DNA of 64,000 bases. Origin: Xenopus tropicalis. Taxonomy: Eukaryota; Chordata; Amphibia; Anura; Pipidae. The position numbers and the translations under genes were made by a program. The notes under the pieces were generated by a model that did not search any database, was not told the DNA's origin, and worked only from the letters and a program-made list of their open reading frames with translations. Below, in pieces: positions 60,004-64,000 of this stretch. Where the stretch lies: contig NC_030683.2 of NCBI RefSeq assembly GCF_000004195.4, positions 84,593,410 through 84,657,409 of the forward strand, given 5' to 3'. Positions within the stretch are counted from its first letter, which is position 1, and every line of letters begins with the position of its first letter.

Positions 60004-60739
60004 CATTCCAGGCAGTGTCATTCTGTGGCTACTACAGCAAATAAAGTGCTGTCTTGTATAAAAAAGGGCATTGACTCAAGGGATGAGAACATATTTTTGC
60101 CTCTTTATAGGTCCCTGGTAAGGCCTCACCTTGAGTATGCAGTGCAGTTTTGGGCTCCAGTCCTTAAGAAGGATATTAATGAGCTGGAGAGAGTGCAGAG
60201 ACGTGCAACTAAACTGGTAAAGGGGATGGAAGATTTAAGCTATGAGGTTAGACTGTCGAGGTTGGGGTTGTTTTCTCTGGAAAAGAGGCGCTTGCGAGGG
60301 GACATGATTACTCTGTACAAGTACATTAGAGGGGATTATAGGCAGTTGGGGGATGTTCTTTTTTCCCATAAAAACAATCAGCGCACCAGAGGTCACCCCT
60401 TTAGATTAGAGGAACAGAGCTTCCATTTGAAGCAGCGTAGGTGGTTTTTCACGGTGAGGGCAGTGAGGTTGGGGAATGCCCTTCCTAGTGATGTGGTAAT
60501 GGCAGATTCTGTTAATGCCTTTAAGAGGGGCCTGGATGAGTTTTTGAACAAGCAGAATATCCAAGGCTATTGTGATACTAATATCTACAGTTAGTATTAC
60601 TGGTTGTATATATATAGTTTATGTATGTGAGTGTATAGATTGGTTAGTATAGGTTGTGTGCTGGGTTTACTCGGATGGGTTGAACTTGATGGACAATGGT
60701 CTTTTTTCAACCCTATGTAACTATGTAACTATGTAACCA
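60003..60739 (+). mobile_element. 5'-truncated LINE (CR1/L2-like) inserted in L1 ORF2
   Basis: Encodes the RT C-terminal region from SRQCHSVATTANKVLSC to QGYCDTNIYS with an open frame, then the family 3' UTR and three ATGTAACT tail units. It is the sister of the copy at 8843-11178 and lacks both DNA transposons, so it serves as an empty-site reference. Its coding part is fused in frame to the upstream L1 endonuclease fragment (ORF 59830-60594, 254 residues). Confidence 0.85.
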
Positions 60740-63393
60740 GAGTTATATAAAATCCAAGTATTTCAACCTCGGAAACAAAGCTTATAAACTCCTAGCCAAT
60801 ATGACTAAGAATTGGTCAAAGTCTCATAAAATTTGTGCTATTAAGTCTACAGATGACAAAATTACTCATAACCCATTGGAGATTGCTGAGACCTTCCGGA
60901 AATATTATGAGACCTTATACTCTCCTACTAAATCTAATAGTAAGTTGAGACAAATATTCTTTAAGAACATAGCTTTCCCCAAGGTATCTCAATCTGATCT
61001 GGAAAATTTAAACTCTCCTATCACTGAAGAAGAAGTAAAATTCACAATCTCATCCTTGAAGAAATACAAAGCTGGAGGACCTGATGGTCTATCAGGACCT
61101 TTCTATAAATGTTTAATTAATGAAATCTCTCCCTTTCTTACAGAATTGTATAACTTCATCATAAAAAATAAGCAATCTTTACCTTCTAGCCTCAATTCAT
61201 ACACTTCAGTACTGCTGAAACAAGGAAAAGATCCATCCATCACATCCTCATACAGACCCATAGCACTAATCAACCAAGATGTGAAGATATTGACTAAAAT
61301 TATTGCAAATCATCTATCAACAGTACTTCCAAAACTCATCTCCCAGAACAATGTGGATTCGTCAAGGGGAGATCAGGAACTAAAAATTTAAGGACCTTAA
61401 TTAAAGTCATATATTCAGCTAAAACTAATAAAATCCCAATCTCATTGGTGGGAATAGAGGCAGAGAAAGCTTTTGACAATGTTTGCTGGGACCACCTATC
61501 AGACTCTCTAAAAGGTTTTGGTTTTCAGGGTCCTTTTATGGATTTACTTCACTTATTATATTCGTCCACTACTACTCAAATATTGGCAGCAGAAGAACTC
61601 TCAAAACAAATTTTCTTGAAAAGAGGAACAAGACAAGGTTGTCCGTTATCACCCCTATTATTTGATCTATCCCTAGAACCTTTAATTAGAACACTAAAGA
61701 CTGCTGATTCCTTGCCTGGCTTACCAATAAATAAAACAATAGTTCGACTAACAGCTTTTGCCAATGATTTACTTCTAATTGTTAAAGACCCTAATAAAAA
61801 CCATACCAACATATTTTCCATCATTCAACGTTATGAGGTTATCTCCGGGTTTAAAATAAATCTAAACAAACCTGTGTATGACCAAACCTCACCAAATATT
61901 CTAAACAATTAGGAATTGGCAAGAGTCTTTCAAGCATTAAATATCTTGGAATATATTTACCGTCCGATCTCCAAAGGCTCTACTCCTTAAATTATCTACC
62001 CATGTTAAAAAACATAATCTCTCTATGTCAAAAATGGAAAAATATCCCTCTGAACTTGAAAGGAAATATAGCCTTCTACAAAATGATGATCTTTCCAAAA
62101 TGTATTTATACTATTATAAATTTACCTCTTTTAATCAAGCACAAAGATATCAATAAGTTAAAATCAGCCCTCTTAGAATTCCTCTGGAAAGGTAAAGTTC
62201 CTAAAATTGCGTTAAACAAATTGAACTATCACAAATCTTACGGTGGTCTGGATTTGTCTGATTTCAGATCCTTTAATCTATCAGCTTTAAGCCGTTATAT
62301 AGTGGAATGGTTTTCAGAAAAGGATAAATTTACTAATCTACCTCTGGAACTTTTAACTAATTTGTGTGATAATATTTTGGAGCAAATACACAAACCTGTG
62401 AAATTCCAACCGGCTGAAACTAAAGAGAATCCTTTATATAGAGATACGTTTGCAGTCTGGAAATTAATGCATAAATCGTATAAATCGAGTTATATATCAA
62501 CTCCATATATACCCCTAGTGAAGATTTCGACATTATCCAGCTCATTTCACCCTCCTATGACTACCATCTGGAAACAAAAAGGAATAAAATACTGTATATA
62601 AAAGACATTATTTCACCATCTTCCAACAAAATACTGGATTGGAAAGACTTCAGTAGTAAATTTCAAATATCTGAAAAAGAAAAACTATATTATCTTCAAA
62701 TATCTCATTGGCTTCATCATCATAACCATCTAATCTCTTTGCCAAATTATAACTCACTACTTCTTACTGCTTTAGATGATCTGATGGTTTCTCAATCCCG
62801 TAATAGAATTAGGTTCATACAAACTTCAGTATGGATCAACCCGTCTCTCAACTCTCATCCACTAGATTTGACTGCTAAAAAAATGGTCAGACTATCTTCA
62901 TACAGAAATCTCCCTAGAAATTTTAACCGATTGTATAAAACATTATGACAAGCTCATACATACAGAAATCTGGGGGGAGCAAAACTATAGACTTATTCAT
63001 CTAGCTTATAAAGGTTTTAACTTTTCCTCAAAAAATAACAACCTCCTCAATAATTGTCCTAAATGTAGTACACCACTTACAAATATAATTCATCTACTAT
63101 GGGAATGCCCTCATATTAATAGTTTTTGGAAAGACGTCGAGAACCATCTAAAATCTACATTAGACTCTAAATACATGCTGACGCCAAAATCCGCTTTATT
63201 AAATTTCTCAGAAGACACAACGCAAGTGTCTCATCTATTTCAACCTAAATTTGGGAACATTTCCTATTCCATAAATTATCTAAATCTTATTTTAGCAGCA
63301 GCAAAGAGGACTATTCTTAAGAAATGGATAGATCGACATCCCCCTTTTATAGCTGAGGTTATTTCGGAGTTACAAGCTCTCTGTAAAAATTAA
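60740..63393 (+). pseudogene. L1 ORF2 relic, reverse transcriptase and C-terminal domains
   Basis: Resumes at KSKYFNLGNKAYKLLAN. RT motifs are visible: KAGGPDGLSGPFYK, SYRPIALINQDVKILTKI, LVGIEAEKAFDNVCWDHL (motif A, normally DAEKAFD; the first Asp is Glu), GTRQGCPLSPLLFDL (motif B) and AFANDLLLI (motif C, normally FADD). A frameshift at about 61345-61390 and a stop at 61912 break it. The C-terminal domain continues (LSKLLW-type region at 62002-62601) and ends with a Cys/His motif, CPKCSTPL..HLLWECPH, at about 63055-63115. Catalytic losses make it inactive. Confidence 0.8.
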
Positions 63394-63775
63394 GCCATTG
63401 CTTTCAAATTTGGCAATATGAAAAATCGTACAAGATACTTAACTAAATGGAAAATCTTCATTAATACCCTTTCTCCCAAAGATAGATCTCATTTGGATTC
63501 AATTGTTTTCTTTCCATGAATAACTACAAACTTTACTAGCCTATATATAAGCAAATTCCAGTATAAATTTTAATCATCTGTTTATTAGTAATCTATGTTA
63601 TTCTATTATTTTTCAGTCATTTGCCAACTGTAAAATTGATTTGAAATGTGCATTTTACTAATTTGTTTATATTCTGTATCTTATTATTCCCTGTTGGGAT
63701 TTACTGGTTCTCTCATCGATTGTTGTAATTGTCTAATCAATAAACAATAAAATAATAAAAATAAAAAAAGAACAG

Positions 63776-64000
63776 AAATATATATATATTAGTGTCTGCT
63801 TGCAATAGTTAATGCTAATTTGGGTCTTGTTTTTTTCTTTCTAAGTATTGCAAATTAGCAATACAGCTTGCCAATGGGTACGCAGAGACTTTCACACAGA
63901 GAGAACCAAGCTGGTTGGCCTGTTATTAGTTAAGGCAGTGTGGTAGTTAGTGTGCTTTGGCCACTTAATATATGATATGCTCTTTGTATATCGAGCAAGA
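63776..64000. other. No feature recognised
   Basis: A short (TA)n after the L1 tail, then unremarkable AT-rich sequence. Confidence 0.5.

Larger units (their letters stand above)
57880..63775 (+). mobile_element. Full-length but dead L1-type LINE, interrupted by a second LINE
   Basis: Short 5' UTR, ORF1 (57995-59205), a spacer, ORF2 (59456-63393), and a 3' UTR ending in an A-rich tail (AATAAACAATAAAATAATAA..., 63738-63773). It is inserted just downstream of dixdc1 in the same orientation. Both ORFs carry stops and frameshifts. A 5'-truncated LINE of another clade sits at 60003-60739. Confidence 0.85.

Overview
The window comes from a vertebrate nuclear genome, almost certainly a Xenopus (pipid) frog. 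The single host gene reads as dixdc1 (DIX domain containing 1, also called Ccd1). The DNA between its exons is packed with TTAA-flanked T2-type MITEs, palindromic MITEs, Tc1/mariner and hAT elements and LINEs of the kinds typical of Xenopus. There is no bacterial or phage content, no CRISPR array, and no tRNA or rRNA gene that I can support.

Gene layout: dixdc1 is on the + strand. Eighteen coding exons (4067 to 53224) join with GT-AG introns into one unbroken frame of 622 complete codons plus a stop. They cover the second half of the calponin-homology (CH) domain, the linker, the coiled-coil region and the C-terminal DIX domain. The first CH exons lie left of the window. A candidate alternative first exon for a short, CH-less isoform sits inside the 22.5-kb third visible intron (ATG at 18264, donor at 18287). 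Its eight-codon start resembles the short mammalian isoform as I remember it and splices in frame to the exon at 34575. The 3' UTR probably runs to about 57.6 kb and carries several palindromic MITEs.

Mobile DNA: 1-1673 is the 5' end, on the - strand, of a Ty3/gypsy sushi-like LTR retrotransposon with an intact gag and a GGGAAAC frameshift site. 8.8-11.2 kb is a LINE 3' fragment broken by two DNA transposons. 27.4-29.3 kb is a decayed Tc1-like element containing a three-hairpin MITE and flanked by long inverted arms. 31.5-34.2 kb is a Tc1-like element containing a hAT MITE, which contains a T2 MITE, which carries an internal tandem array. 36.1-36.6 kb is a 34-bp minisatellite. 51.9-52.9 kb is an element made of palindromic tandem units. 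57.9-63.8 kb is a dead L1-type LINE interrupted by the same LINE family seen at 8.8-11.2 kb.

Limits: element superfamilies are assigned from termini, target-site duplications and protein motifs read by eye. Exact family names need a repeat library. Exon calls rest on splice sites, frame continuity and remembered DIXDC1 family sequence, not on transcripts.
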